Positions 41,605 to 49,917 of a DNA stretch of 64,000 bases are shown here, one piece after another. Below the pieces are notes generated by a model, which saw nothing but the letters and a program-made list of their open reading frames with translations, did no database searches and was not told the origin of the DNA. The translations under genes were made by a program, and so were the position numbers. Position 1 is the first letter of the stretch. Each line of letters begins with the position of its first letter. Source of the stretch: an uncultured Fluviicola sp. (GTDB lineage Bacteria > Bacteroidota > Bacteroidia > Flavobacteriales > Crocinitomicaceae); assembly GCF_946478805.1 (NCBI RefSeq), contig NZ_CAMLDC010000009.1, positions 1 to 64,000 of the forward strand, in the 5' to 3' direction.

Positions 41605-44490
41605 TTACAATTTTCTTGCAACTTCCACTTCTTCGTAAGCTTCAACCAAGTCACCGATTTTGATGTCATTGAATTTATCAATGTTCAAACCACATTCGTA
41701 GTTGTTTTTCACTTCTTTCACATCGTCCTTGAAACGTTTCAATGATCCAAGAAGTCCGGTGTGAATTACAATTCCATCACGGATAACACGGATTTTGGAT
41801 GTGCGTTTGATCAGACCATCTGTTACATAACATCCTGCAATCGTACCCACTTTCGTGATTTCGAATGTTTCGCGGATTTCCGCTGTACCCAAGACTTTCT
41901 CTTCGATGTCCGGAGACAACATTCCTTCCATCGCAGCTTTCAACTCGTCGATCGCTTTATAGATTACGGAGTAAAGACGGATATCAATTTGTTCCTGTTC
42001 TGCCAATTTACGCGCAGCTACCGATGGTCTCACCTGGAATCCGATAACGATTGCATCGGATGCAGAAGCTAAATTCACATCGGCCTCTGTAATTGCACCA
42101 ACTCCTTTATGAACGATATTCACTTGAATTTCTTCCGTAGAAAGTCTCAACAATGAATCGGATAGTGCTTCGATAGATCCATCCACGTCACCTTTTACAA
42201 TCAAGTTCAATTCCTTGAAATCACCAATTGCCAAACGACGACCGATTTCATCCAACGTAATGTGCTTGTTTGTACGAAGACCTTGCTCACGATACAACTG
42301 CTCACGTTTAGTAGCAATTGATTTCGCTTCGCGCTCGTCATCCATAATATGGAATGTATCTCCTGCGGATGGTGCACCATTGATACCCAAAACAGATACC
42401 GGTTGTGCCGGACCTGCTTCTTTCAAAGCAACTCCATGTTCATCGTGCATAGCACGAACACGACCGTAGTTACGACCTACCAATACCACATCACCGATTT
42501 TCATTGTTCCGGCGTGTACCAGCATGTTTGTAACGTATCCTTTTCCTTTATCCAAAGAAGATTCGATTACTGTACCAACCGCATTTTTATTTGGATTTGC
42601 ACGCAGATGCAGGATCTCTGCCTCTAACAATACTTTGTCCAACAATGCATCTATATTCAAATTCTGTTTTGCAGAAATTTCCTGACACTGGTATTTTCCA
42701 CCCCACTCTTCTACTAAGATATTCATAGCAGAAAGTTGTTCACGGATTTTATCCGGATTTGCACCTGGTTTGTCAATTTTATTGATTGCAAATACCATTG
42801 GTACGTTTGCTGCCTGAGCGTGAGAGATTGCTTCTTTTGTTTGAGGCATTACGTCATCATCCGCTGCTACAATGATAATTGCAACGTCTGTTACCTGAGC
42901 ACCACGTGCACGCATCGCTGTAAAGGCTTCGTGACCCGGTGTATCCAGGAAAGTCATCTTACGACCATCTTTCAAGGTAACTGAGTATGCACCGATATGT
43001 TGTGTAATTCCCCCGGCTTCACCAGCGGTTACATTTGCATTACGGATTTTATCCAATAAGGAAGTCTTACCGTGGTCAACGTGTCCCATCACCGTAATGA
43101 TTGGCGGACGATCAATCAGGTCTTCTTCTTTATCTTCTACTTCCTGAATCGCTTCCTGAACATCGGCAGAAACAAATTCTGTCTCAAACCCAAATTCTTC
43201 AGCCACAATCTGAATGGTTTCAGCATCCAAACGTTGGTTGATGGAAACAAAGATTCCCAAAGACATACAAGCCGAAATAACCTGAGTTGGAGAAATGCTC
43301 ATCATCGATGCCAATTCAGACACGGTAACGAACTCGGTCAACTTCAAGATTTTTTCTTGTAGTTCCGCTTCCAATTGTTCGATTTCACGACGTTGTGCAC
43401 GGTCATCACGTTTCGCACGACGGTTTTTGGATCCTTTTGATTTACCTCCTTGAGAAGATAAACGAGCAAGTGTATCCTTAATTTCTTTTTGGATATCCTG
43501 TTCAGAAACTGCCGGTTTATCAACCGGGCCACCTTTTCTGAAGTTGCTTCCTCCTCCACGGTTGAAGTTTCCTCCACCAGGACGATTTCCGCCCGGTCCA
43601 TTATGTTGACCCGGAGGGCGATTTCCGCCTGGTCCACCCGGTCCTCCCTGACCTCCACCTTGTGGATTCGTACCAGGAGTCTTAGGAACTTCTTTCTTAA
43701 TGCGTTTGCGTTTCTTACGATCATCACCTGGTCGGGAAGAACCAACAGATTTTGGTTTTTCAACAGGTAATTCAATTTTACCCAATACCGTAGGTCCGGA
43801 TAATTTGGTGCGTTCTACGCGAATTGTTTCTATTTCTTTCGGAGCATCAGGAGTTGCGGCTGGCGTTTCCTTCGCTTTAACTTCTTCTTTTTCAGGCGCA
43901 ACTGCAGCTTTCGGATAATCGCTTTTATCGATTGGTCCGTCTTCTTTTTTGCGCTTATCCGGTCTGGTTTTCGTATTCAACTTATCCAAGTCGATTCTAC
44001 CAATTACCTGAATTCCACCATCATTTGACTGAGCTGCCGGCTCTTCTTCAACTTTTGGTTTCGGTTCTTCAGCCGGTTTCTCAACAACAGGTTCAGGAGC
44101 TGTTTCTACTTTCTCCTCTGCTTTCGGAGTTTCAACAGGTGGAGTCACAACAGATGCCGGTGCTGCTTTTACCGGTTCTACCGCGTTGTTATCATTACGA
44201 TAATTATCCGAATCATCCTCGTCATCTTGAGCTTTTGGTTCGTCTTTGATATCTCGTAAAGTAATTGTCTCACGCTTCTCTCTTTTAACTGCCGTCATTT
44301 TGGATTGCTCCTTTAAATTTTGGTCAGCGGCAAATTGAGTACGCAACATGTCATACTGCTCCGGATCCAACTTCGTATTTGGATTGGAGTCAATAGCTCG
44401 TCCCTTCGACGCCAAAAAGTCGACGATCGTAGAGATTCCTACATTCAATTCTCCTGCTGCTTTTCCTAAACGCTGTGTTTTACCAGACAT
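41605..44490 (-). CDS. infB: Translation initiation factor IF-2
   Basis: IF-2, 961 residues, is a GTPase that delivers initiator tRNA to the 30S subunit. After the N-terminal IF2_N-like domain ([20 protein letters not shown]) comes a long low-complexity region (about 60-350, acidic then Pro/Gly-rich), typical for Bacteroidota, and a second IF2_N domain. The G domain has G1 GHVDHGKT at 469-476, G3 'DTPGHEA' and G4 'NKID'. Two beta-barrel domains flank the IF-2 core and the tRNA-binding C2 domain. Located 269 bp after nusA with a hairpin in between, so it may be transcribed both from rimP-nusA and independently. Confidence 0.97.
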   Translation of the reverse strand: MSGKTQRLGKAAGELNVGISTIVDFLASKGRAIDSNPNTKLDPEQYDMLRTQFAADQNLKEQSKMTAVKREKRETITLRDIKDEPKAQDDEDDSDNYRNDNNAVEPVKAAPASVVTPPVETPKAEEKVETAPEPVVEKPAEEPKPKVEEEPAAQSNDGGIQVIGRIDLDKLNTKTRPDKRKKEDGPIDKSDYPKAAVAPEKEEVKAKETPAATPDAPKEIETIRVERTKLSGPTVLGKIELPVEKPKSVGSSRPGDDRKKRKRIKKEVPKTPGTNPQGGGQGGPGGPGGNRPPGQHNGPGGNRPGGGNFNRGGGSNFRKGGPVDKPAVSEQDIQKEIKDTLARLSSQGGKSKGSKNRRAKRDDRAQRREIEQLEAELQEKILKLTEFVTVSELASMMSISPTQVISACMSLGIFVSINQRLDAETIQIVAEEFGFETEFVSADVQEAIQEVEDKEEDLIDRPPIITVMGHVDHGKTSLLDKIRNANVTAGEAGGITQHIGAYSVTLKDGRKMTFLDTPGHEAFTAMRARGAQVTDVAIIIVAADDDVMPQTKEAISHAQAANVPMVFAINKIDKPGANPDKIREQLSAMNILVEEWGGKYQCQEISAKQNLNIDALLDKVLLEAEILHLRANPNKNAVGTVIESSLDKGKGYVTNMLVHAGTMKIGDVVLVGRNYGRVRAMHDEHGVALKEAGPAQPVSVLGINGAPSAGDTFHIMDDEREAKSIATKREQLYREQGLRTNKHITLDEIGRRLAIGDFKELNLIVKGDVDGSIEALSDSLLRLSTEEIQVNIVHKGVGAITEADVNLASASDAIVIGFQVRPSVAARKLAEQEQIDIRLYSVIYKAIDELKAAMEGMLSPDIEEKVLGTAEIRETFEITKVGTIAGCYVTDGLIKRTSKIRVIRDGIVIHTGLLGSLKRFKDDVKEVKNNYECGLNIDKFNDIKIGDLVEAYEEVEVARKL

Positions 44491-44591
44491 ATATTATTTG
44501 CTTCTTTTTAATTAATGTCCATCCGATAGTTATCGGAATGAACAGTTTTGCTGTGTAAAGATAGTTAGTGTTGATCAGATTTAGGTGAAAA

Positions 44592-44618
44592 TCGGTCAGG
44601 TATTTTTTACCTGACCGA
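44592..44618 (-). terminator. Hairpin between nusA and infB
   Basis: On the minus strand TCGGTCAGGTA, AAAAA and TACCTGACCGA form a perfect 11-bp stem, followed by only four T. It is a candidate partial terminator or RNA processing site inside the rimP-nusA-infB unit. A second small inverted repeat, TCCGATA-AC-TATCGGA, lies at 44522-44537, nearer infB. Confidence 0.6.
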
Positions 44619-44759
44619 AATCTCGACCCGTTTTATTATTGTGAAACTCTGTTTTTTGCAACTCGCTAACGCTTGTTACATTTTAAAAAACTTCGTTTTT
44701 TTCTACATATTACGCAATTTGTCATTGCAATACCCAACCTTCATCAGCCAGGTAGATTC

Positions 44760-45995
44760 TTATTCAAATTCCGAGCGAAGAATACGCAATACCTCTTGGA
44801 TTGTTTCTTCTTCCAGGTCTGTACGTTGAACTAAATCGGCAACTGTCAATTCCAATACAGATTTCGCCGTATCACAACCAACTGCTTTCAATTCATCCAA
44901 GATCCAGCTATCGATTTCGTCTGCAAATTCTTCCAAATCCACATCTTCGTTATCGGACTCGCCATCACGGAACACATCAATTTCAAATCCTGTCAGTTTC
45001 CCGGCCAAACGAATGTTATATCCTCCTTTTCCAATTGCCAAAGAAACCTGATCCGGTTTCAAGAATACGCTTGCACGTTTCTCTTCCTCATCAATTTCGA
45101 TATTGGTAATTTTTGCAGGGGACAATGCACGTTGGATAAACAATTTCGGGTTACTTGTGAAGTTGATCACATCGATATTCTCATTGCGCAACTCACGAAC
45201 GATTCCATGAATACGTGAACCTTTCATACCAACACAAGCTCCAACCGGATCGATACGGTCATCGTATGATTCAACTGCCACTTTTGCTCTTTCTCCCGGT
45301 TCGCGGACAATTCGTTTAATGGTAATCAAACCGTCAAATACTTCAGGAACTTCCAACTCGAACAAACGCTCCAGGAATTCCGGTGCGATACGCGAAAGGA
45401 TAATTACAGGAGAACTGTTACGCATATCCACTTTCGATACCACTGCACGGATAGATTCACCTTTCTTGAAGTAATCAGAAGGAATTTGCTCAGATTTCGG
45501 AAGAATCAACTCATTGTTCTCATCATCCAATACCATGATCTCTTTCTTCCAAACCTGGTAAACTTCACCCGTGATGATCTCACCGATACGCTCTTTGTAT
45601 TTCTTGTACAAATGGTCTTTCTCCAATTCCAAAATACGGGAAATCAGGTTCTGACGAAGAGACAGGATATTTCTACGACCAAAGTCATTGAAACGGAATT
45701 CCTCAGAAACTTCCTCACCGATTTCGAAATCCGGTTCGATTTTAATTGCGTCCGAATAAGCGATTTCAGTATTCTGATCTTCTACTTCACCATCTGCAAC
45801 AATTTCTTTGTTCACGAAAATCTGAACGTCTCCTTTATCAATGTTTACAATTACATCAATATGCTCATCGGTGTTGAATTTTTTCTTCAACATCGCACGA
45901 AATACGTCTTCCAATACGTGTTGCATCGTTTGTTTATCGATGCTTTTGAGTTCTTTGAACTCTGAAAACGATTCTACTAATTCCAAGCTGTTCAT
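44760..45995 (-). CDS. nusA: Transcription termination/antitermination factor NusA
   Basis: NusA, 411 residues, binds RNA polymerase and modulates pausing and termination. The N-terminal polymerase-binding domain is about 1-130, the S1 domain about 135-200 ('IGEIITGEVYQVWKKEIMV'), then KH1 and KH2 ('IDPVGACVGMKGSRIHGIVR', 'VSLAIGKGGYNIRLAGKLTG'). The C-terminus is a short acidic region with a helix-hairpin-helix-like segment ('ELKAVGCDTAKSVLELTVAD'). It follows rimP by six bases. The operon's leader contains a terminator-like hairpin, which suggests autoregulation by NusA. Confidence 0.97.
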   Translation of the reverse strand: MNSLELVESFSEFKELKSIDKQTMQHVLEDVFRAMLKKKFNTDEHIDVIVNIDKGDVQIFVNKEIVADGEVEDQNTEIAYSDAIKIEPDFEIGEEVSEEFRFNDFGRRNILSLRQNLISRILELEKDHLYKKYKERIGEIITGEVYQVWKKEIMVLDDENNELILPKSEQIPSDYFKKGESIRAVVSKVDMRNSSPVIILSRIAPEFLERLFELEVPEVFDGLITIKRIVREPGERAKVAVESYDDRIDPVGACVGMKGSRIHGIVRELRNENIDVINFTSNPKLFIQRALSPAKITNIEIDEEEKRASVFLKPDQVSLAIGKGGYNIRLAGKLTGFEIDVFRDGESDNEDVDLEEFADEIDSWILDELKAVGCDTAKSVLELTVADLVQRTDLEEETIQEVLRILRSEFE

Positions 45996-46001
45996 AGCTT
46001 C

Positions 46002-46478
46002 TTATTTAAATGAAATAACAATTTTTGCTTCGTTTATATCTGAAAATGCGATCTTGTTTTCGATCACCACCAGTTCCTTTTTCTTTTTACCTTCAATCGC
46101 TTGCTTTTCTTCACGCTGCAATACAAATCCGGCTTCGTCAACAGAAATCAACGTTCCCGTCACTTTCTCTTTTGTTTTCAGTTTTACATCCAGGTCACGA
46201 CCGATATTTTTCACATATTGGGCATGAACGCGCAAAGGCTTGTCCAAGCCAGCAGAAGAAACACTCAACTCAAAATCAGCATCTTCGCGATCCAGGTTGT
46301 GTTCAATATTTCTAGAAACAGACATGCAGTCTTCGATAGAGACATTTCCTTCCGTCTTATCCAATTCCAAGCGAATTACATTCGTTGAACTGATTGTCAG
46401 CTCCACAATGAACAAGCGTTCATCACGATCCTTGATTCGTTCTTCCGCCAGTTCCCTTACCGTTTGTTTTGAAATCAT
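46002..46478 (-). CDS. rimP: Ribosome maturation factor RimP
   Basis: RimP, 158 residues, is needed for 30S subunit maturation. The family region 'IEDCMSVSRNIEHNLDRED', then 'FELSVSSAGLDKPLR', contains the conserved 'V-S-S-x-G-[LI]-x-[KR]-P-L' motif. The C-terminal domain includes 'KEKVTGTLISVDEAGFVLQ'. Gene order rimP-nusA-infB is conserved across bacteria. The ATG at 46478 is only seven bases after the T-run of a leader hairpin, which itself is downstream of a strong promoter. Confidence 0.95.
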   Translation of the reverse strand: MISKQTVRELAEERIKDRDERLFIVELTISSTNVIRLELDKTEGNVSIEDCMSVSRNIEHNLDREDADFELSVSSAGLDKPLRVHAQYVKNIGRDLDVKLKTKEKVTGTLISVDEAGFVLQREEKQAIEGKKKKELVVIENKIAFSDINEAKIVISFK

Positions 46479-46485
46479 ATGAGAT

Positions 46486-46510
46486 AAAAAGAGGGGACTT
46501 GCGTCCCCTC
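46486..46510 (-). promoter_or_regulatory. Terminator-like hairpin in rimP-nusA leader
   Basis: On the minus strand GAGGGGAC-GCAA-GTCCCCTC is a perfect 8-bp stem with a GNRA tetraloop, directly followed by five T and, seven bases later, the rimP ATG. It lies downstream of the operon's own promoter, so it acts on the operon transcript itself. This has the architecture of a transcription attenuator. It could also help to end transcripts from the gene at 46605. Confidence 0.8.
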
Positions 46511-46538
46511 ATTTGTGTTGTTAACCTTAAATGTGATG

Positions 46539-46569
46539 CAAATATACGCATTTTTTATTGAAAACCAAA
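46539..46569 (-). promoter_or_regulatory. rimP-nusA promoter
   Basis: On the minus strand TTTG (46569-46566), 19 nt, TATATTTG (46546-46539) match both Bacteroidota promoter elements exactly at ideal spacing. Predicted transcription start lies near 46533, leaving a leader of about 55 nt that includes the terminator-like hairpin. Confidence 0.75.
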
Positions 46570-46604
46570 TATTAAAATCTGTTAATCAGTTGTGAACTAT
46601 ACTT

Positions 46605-47081
46605 CTATTTCCGTTTCATCGTCCATTTCCCTTTCAAAACAGTATCCTGCATTCCGTAGACTTCTGCATTCGTCCAAAAAAACTCGAATGTACCATCTTC
46701 TACAATAAACTCCCTGAAATGCCTCTTATAAGATCCTTCAACGGTTAAATACCCTTCGAAATTACCCGATTGACTTCCAGAAAATATAGCCGTACTTTCT
46801 TGTGTAATGAAAAATGTACCCATTAATTTTTCCGAATCTGTTTTGTACAAGGCTCGATGTTCACCAAGATAGATTCCGTTTTTTGAACCCAAACTCATTG
46901 TGTAAGCCAAATCTTCTTGACCATAATTATCTTTTTTTGGTTTCTCGTAAATCTTCCATTCATAATGCCATTCATCACTGGAATCAAAATACAGAGCGAA
47001 GTCATATGGTTTTTTTCCATTTTCTTTTGTGCAACCCCAAACCAGAAAGCAGCAGATAACTATATGGGCTAATTTTTTCAT
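46605..47081 (-). CDS. Small lipoprotein
   Basis: A 158-residue lipoprotein with signal MKKLAHIVICCFLVWGC and lipobox Cys17. The mature part is beta-rich with many aromatic residues ('DEWHYEWKIYEKP', 'YKRHFREFIVEDGTFEFFW', 'TVLKGKWTMKRK'), which suggests a lipocalin-like or small barrel fold, without a family I recognise. Its ATG overlaps the stop of the preceding lipoprotein gene by four bases, so both are made together. About 100 bp of spacer including the rimP promoter follows. Confidence 0.72.
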   Translation of the reverse strand: MKKLAHIVICCFLVWGCTKENGKKPYDFALYFDSSDEWHYEWKIYEKPKKDNYGQEDLAYTMSLGSKNGIYLGEHRALYKTDSEKLMGTFFITQESTAIFSGSQSGNFEGYLTVEGSYKRHFREFIVEDGTFEFFWTNAEVYGMQDTVLKGKWTMKRK

Positions 47082-47509
47082 TCTTCTATCAAATTGAAAA
47101 TAACAGTTCCAGATGTCGAATCTGAGTAAGGGTTTGCTGTATAATTAATGGTCAGATTATCTTTAGAATCAGTATAAGATATAATCTTATACGATGTGGA
47201 AAACCCTGACAAACAGGTGATTAAGTTTAATCCTAAAAGGGTTTTCTCTGAAGCATAAAATGATGCCCTACAAAAATTTGTAGAATCTGTTAATTTAATA
47301 TCAAAATTATAGTCACCTTTAATTCGTTTTGGACCATATGCTATGTAATTAGAAATGTCAGTATCTCCGTTGGGATGTATCATCTTGTGCTCTATAAGAT
47401 ATTTCCCAGTTTTCAAAGATAAAAAGTCGTCTTTCTTCTTACAAGACAATAGGAACAAAAGCAAAATACTACTGCTTAACAATTTTAATGTATGTAGATT
47501 CATTTTCAT
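47078..47509 (-). CDS. Small lipoprotein
   Basis: A 143-residue lipoprotein; signal with lipobox at LLLFLLSC, followed by KKKDD. It contains 'HPNGDTDISNYIAYGPKRIK' and a C-terminal beta segment 'NLTINYTANPYSDSTSGTVI'. No known family. The start overlaps, in another frame, the remnant of a T9SS sorting domain ending at 47469. This fits the pattern seen at 960-4537, where lipoprotein genes follow a T9SS cargo gene. It is coupled to the next lipoprotein by a 4-bp overlap. Confidence 0.7.
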   Translation of the reverse strand: MKMNLHTLKLLSSSILLLFLLSCKKKDDFLSLKTGKYLIEHKMIHPNGDTDISNYIAYGPKRIKGDYNFDIKLTDSTNFCRASFYASEKTLLGLNLITCLSGFSTSYKIISYTDSKDNLTINYTANPYSDSTSGTVIFNLIEE

Positions 47510-47603
47510 TGTATTTAATCATTAATAGATATACTCCAGAAGATAATTCGCTAATGTCGATGAATTTATTGGAAATATCAAAATGGATAATTTTAGGGGC
47601 GAT
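47469..47603 (-). pseudogene. Remnant of a T9SS sorting domain
   Basis: On the minus strand, an open frame after the stop at 47604-47606 reads IAPKIIHFDISNKFIDISE, then LSSGVYLLMIKYNENESTYI and KIVKQ, then TAG. 'L-S-S-G-V-Y-L-L' followed by a polar turn and K-I-V-K is the last third of a type A sorting domain. No start codon, signal peptide or upstream coding sequence exists before the galM-like gene, so this is the truncated 3' end of a lost cargo gene. Its end overlaps the lipoprotein gene start by 41 bases. Confidence 0.65.
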
Positions 47604-47705
47604 TTAGCCCAAAGATTGGCAGTTGACCTACGTTAGTTAATTAGTTTCTTAACAAATATATTATTATTTTGTACTGAATTCGAAAGCCATCAATAATTTT
47701 CAACT

Positions 47706-48569
47706 TTGGTCAAAATAATCACATTAACAAATACTTCTCTCCAAGCTAATATCTCTAGTCTTGGCGCAGAACTCTTATTTCTGGGAAACCAAAACTCCGA
47801 AAATATCCTTTGGTCCAAACAAACCGATCATTGGAACCGGGTGGCTCCAAACCTATTTCCGATAGTTGGAAGATTGGTAAATGATTCCTTTAATTTCCAT
47901 GAGAAATCCTATTCTATGACTCAACATGGTTTTGCGCGGGACAAGGAATTTGAGGTGGTGGAACAAACGGAGAGCAGTGTACGGTTGCGCTTGGTTTCAA
48001 CACCTGAATCGATGGATATTTATCCGTATTCTTTTGTATTTGATGTGTGCTTTTCACTTTCGGAATCCGGAATCACCATCGCTTATGAAACAACAAATGC
48101 AGGCAAAGAAACCATGTACTATTCTGTTGGTGGTCATCCTGCTTTTCAATTGGACGAGGCTTTGGAGAATTACTTCTTGGAATTTGATACGGCAATCCAA
48201 CTCGAACGCGAAGATCTGACGGGAGGTTATTTTACTGGAGAAACTCACTATTATGGTGTTTCGACCCACTTGAACCTGAGCGTCGAACTTTTTGAATCGG
48301 ATGCTTTCGTACTGAAGAATCCCCATTTCAAGTCTGTCAGTTTGAAACATATAGATGGGGAAACACTCGTACATATGAACTGTGATTCTTGGACAGCCGT
48401 TGGTTTCTGGACAAAACAGGATGCGCCCTTCATCTGTATCGAACCTTGGTGGGGCTGGGCAGATGACGTCAATTCGACCGGTAAACTGGAAGAGAAAGCG
48501 GGAATACGAAGATTGAATCCGGGAGAGAAAGAGCAGGTCAGCTATTCAATTGAAAATGGAGAATTTTAG
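47706..48569 (+). CDS. Aldose 1-epimerase family protein
   Basis: A 287-residue galactose mutarotase-like protein of the LacX/YeaD-related group. 'APNLFPIVGRLVND', 'MTQHGFARDKEFEV' and 'YYSVGGHPAFQL' carry the conserved Arg and His residues. 'ICIEPWWGWADDVNST' is the C-terminal active-site segment with the Glu. It interconverts alpha and beta sugar anomers, or modifies a phosphorylated or surface hexose. The only available start is TTG at 47706, since an in-frame stop precedes it and no early ATG exists. The C-terminal residues (SIENGEF) are encoded inside palindromic element B. Confidence 0.88.
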   Translation: MVKIITLTNTSLQANISSLGAELLFLGNQNSENILWSKQTDHWNRVAPNLFPIVGRLVNDSFNFHEKSYSMTQHGFARDKEFEVVEQTESSVRLRLVSTPESMDIYPYSFVFDVCFSLSESGITIAYETTNAGKETMYYSVGGHPAFQLDEALENYFLEFDTAIQLEREDLTGGYFTGETHYYGVSTHLNLSVELFESDAFVLKNPHFKSVSLKHIDGETLVHMNCDSWTAVGFWTKQDAPFICIEPWWGWADDVNSTGKLEEKAGIRRLNPGEKEQVSYSIENGEF

Positions 48570-48630
48570 AATTGAAAAGATTTTTAAGTATTCTCTTACT
48601 TAATAAATTCTCCATTTTAAATTTTCAATT
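48548..48630. repeat. Palindromic intergenic element B
   Basis: AATTGAAAATGGAGAATTT (48548-48566) and AAATTCTCCATTTTAAATT (48605-48623) are inverted arms. The right end CTCCATTTTAAATTTTCAAT is nearly identical to CTCCATTTTACATTTTCAAT of element A (20648-20667). Both share AATTGAAAAGATTT in one orientation. The element supplies the stop region of the epimerase gene and reaches the stop of the convergent CBS-domain gene. Confidence 0.65.
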
Positions 48631-49882
48631 ATTCCTTTGTCAATCGGATAATTTCAATCCGTCTATCGGTCACTTCTTCGACCTCCAGGCTCCATTTCCC
48701 TATCACCACTTCTTCGCCTCCAAGAGGAATGGTTTCCAGATGATGAATTACCAAACCGCCCAGGGTTTCATATGAATCGGATTCGGGTAGTTTCAACCCA
48801 TAAGTCCTGTTGAGGTAGGAAATCTCGGCTCTTCCGGAGAACCGGTAAGTTGTTTCGTCAATCTGTTCTTCCAACCAGGTTTCATCGTCGTGCTCATCTT
48901 CGATTTCCCCGAAGATCTGTTCAATGACATCTTCAATCGTCACCACACCGGAAGTTCCTCCATATTCGTCTACCACCACGGCAATGGATTGACTTTTCTT
49001 GGTGAAGAGTTCCAACAGCTCTTTCCCTGGCATTGCCTCGGGAACAAAAGAAATAGGTCTCAAAATCTGTGTGATCGTTTCAGGTTTTTTGAACAGTTCA
49101 TAGGAATGTGCATACCCGATAATATTGTCTACGGTATCCCGGTACAACAGCAATTTAGACAAGCGCGTTTCAACAAATTTCGTCAGTAAGTTCTCAATAC
49201 TTTCTTCCACATCAATGGCTTGGATCTCCATTCTCGGAACCATGCAATCACGCGCCTTTATTTTGGAGAAATCCAATGCATTCTGGAGAATCTGAATCTC
49301 ATTTCCCAGATCAGCTTCATCCTCCATGCGCTCATTCACGTCCTGTACAAAGTGTTGCAGGTCTGTTTTTGAGAACACTTTTTCCGATTGTTCCACATGA
49401 ATCCCAAAAAGTCGCAGCAAACCATTGCTCAGCCAGACAATGAGTTTCGTGGGCAGATATAAAATCCAATAAACCAACCACATCGGGGCTGATCCCAAGC
49501 GGAAAATTCCATTCGGATTGATCTGGAAAAGCACTTTTGGGAAAAATTCTGCAAAGGTCAGGACAATCAAAGTGGAAATGATGGTTTGCAAAAGAACGAC
49601 CAGGTATTCTTTTTCGATTCCCCATGAAGCAATCACCGGATCAAGGGTTTCAGCCATATAAATTCCGAAAATGACAATACCTACATTGTTTGCTATCAGA
49701 AGGGTTGCTAAAAAGTGACCGTCATTCCCGTAGAAAACATTCAAGAGCTTACTGTACCAGGAGTTTTTACCCCGGTCCAATTCCACCTTCAACCGATTGG
49801 AAGACACAAAGGCAATCTCCATTCCTGAAGAATATGCAGAAAATAGTAGTGATGCAAGAATAATAATGACGGAAGGATCCAT
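48629..49882 (-). CDS. CNNM/CorC-family membrane protein (DUF21, CBS)
   Basis: A 417-residue protein: DUF21/CNNM membrane domain with about four helices (1-190; 'GMEIAFVSSNRLKVELDRGK', 'TLLIANNVGIVIFGIYM'), two CBS domains (about 205-330; 'CMVPRMEIQAIDVEE', 'SFVPEAMPGKELLELFTKKS'), and a C-terminal CorC_HlyC domain (about 340-415). 'VVDEYGGTSGVVTIEDVIEQ' is the conserved CBS/HlyC junction. The family includes Mg2+/Co2+ efflux proteins and, in Flavobacteriia, the gliding-related GldE. I cannot decide between them from sequence and the neighbourhood (purD) does not include gldD. It converges with the epimerase gene. Confidence 0.88.
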   Translation of the reverse strand: MDPSVIIILASLLFSAYSSGMEIAFVSSNRLKVELDRGKNSWYSKLLNVFYGNDGHFLATLLIANNVGIVIFGIYMAETLDPVIASWGIEKEYLVVLLQTIISTLIVLTFAEFFPKVLFQINPNGIFRLGSAPMWLVYWILYLPTKLIVWLSNGLLRLFGIHVEQSEKVFSKTDLQHFVQDVNERMEDEADLGNEIQILQNALDFSKIKARDCMVPRMEIQAIDVEESIENLLTKFVETRLSKLLLYRDTVDNIIGYAHSYELFKKPETITQILRPISFVPEAMPGKELLELFTKKSQSIAVVVDEYGGTSGVVTIEDVIEQIFGEIEDEHDDETWLEEQIDETTYRFSGRAEISYLNRTYGLKLPESDSYETLGGLVIHHLETIPLGGEEVVIGKWSLEVEEVTDRRIEIIRLTKE

Positions 49883-49917
49883 TCAACTACTTAAAGTAGA
49901 AAATTAGTAAATTTTAC

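Noticed and set aside
46486..46510. Leader hairpin as a simple terminator for the gene at 46605
   Set aside because: The rimP promoter lies between that gene and the hairpin, so the hairpin must also be transcribed from the rimP promoter; the terminator role alone is not sufficient.
48629..49882. Assignment of the CBS/DUF21 protein as GldE
   Set aside because: Family level fits, but gldD, ssb and mutY neighbours that I would expect are absent, so only the family name is given.
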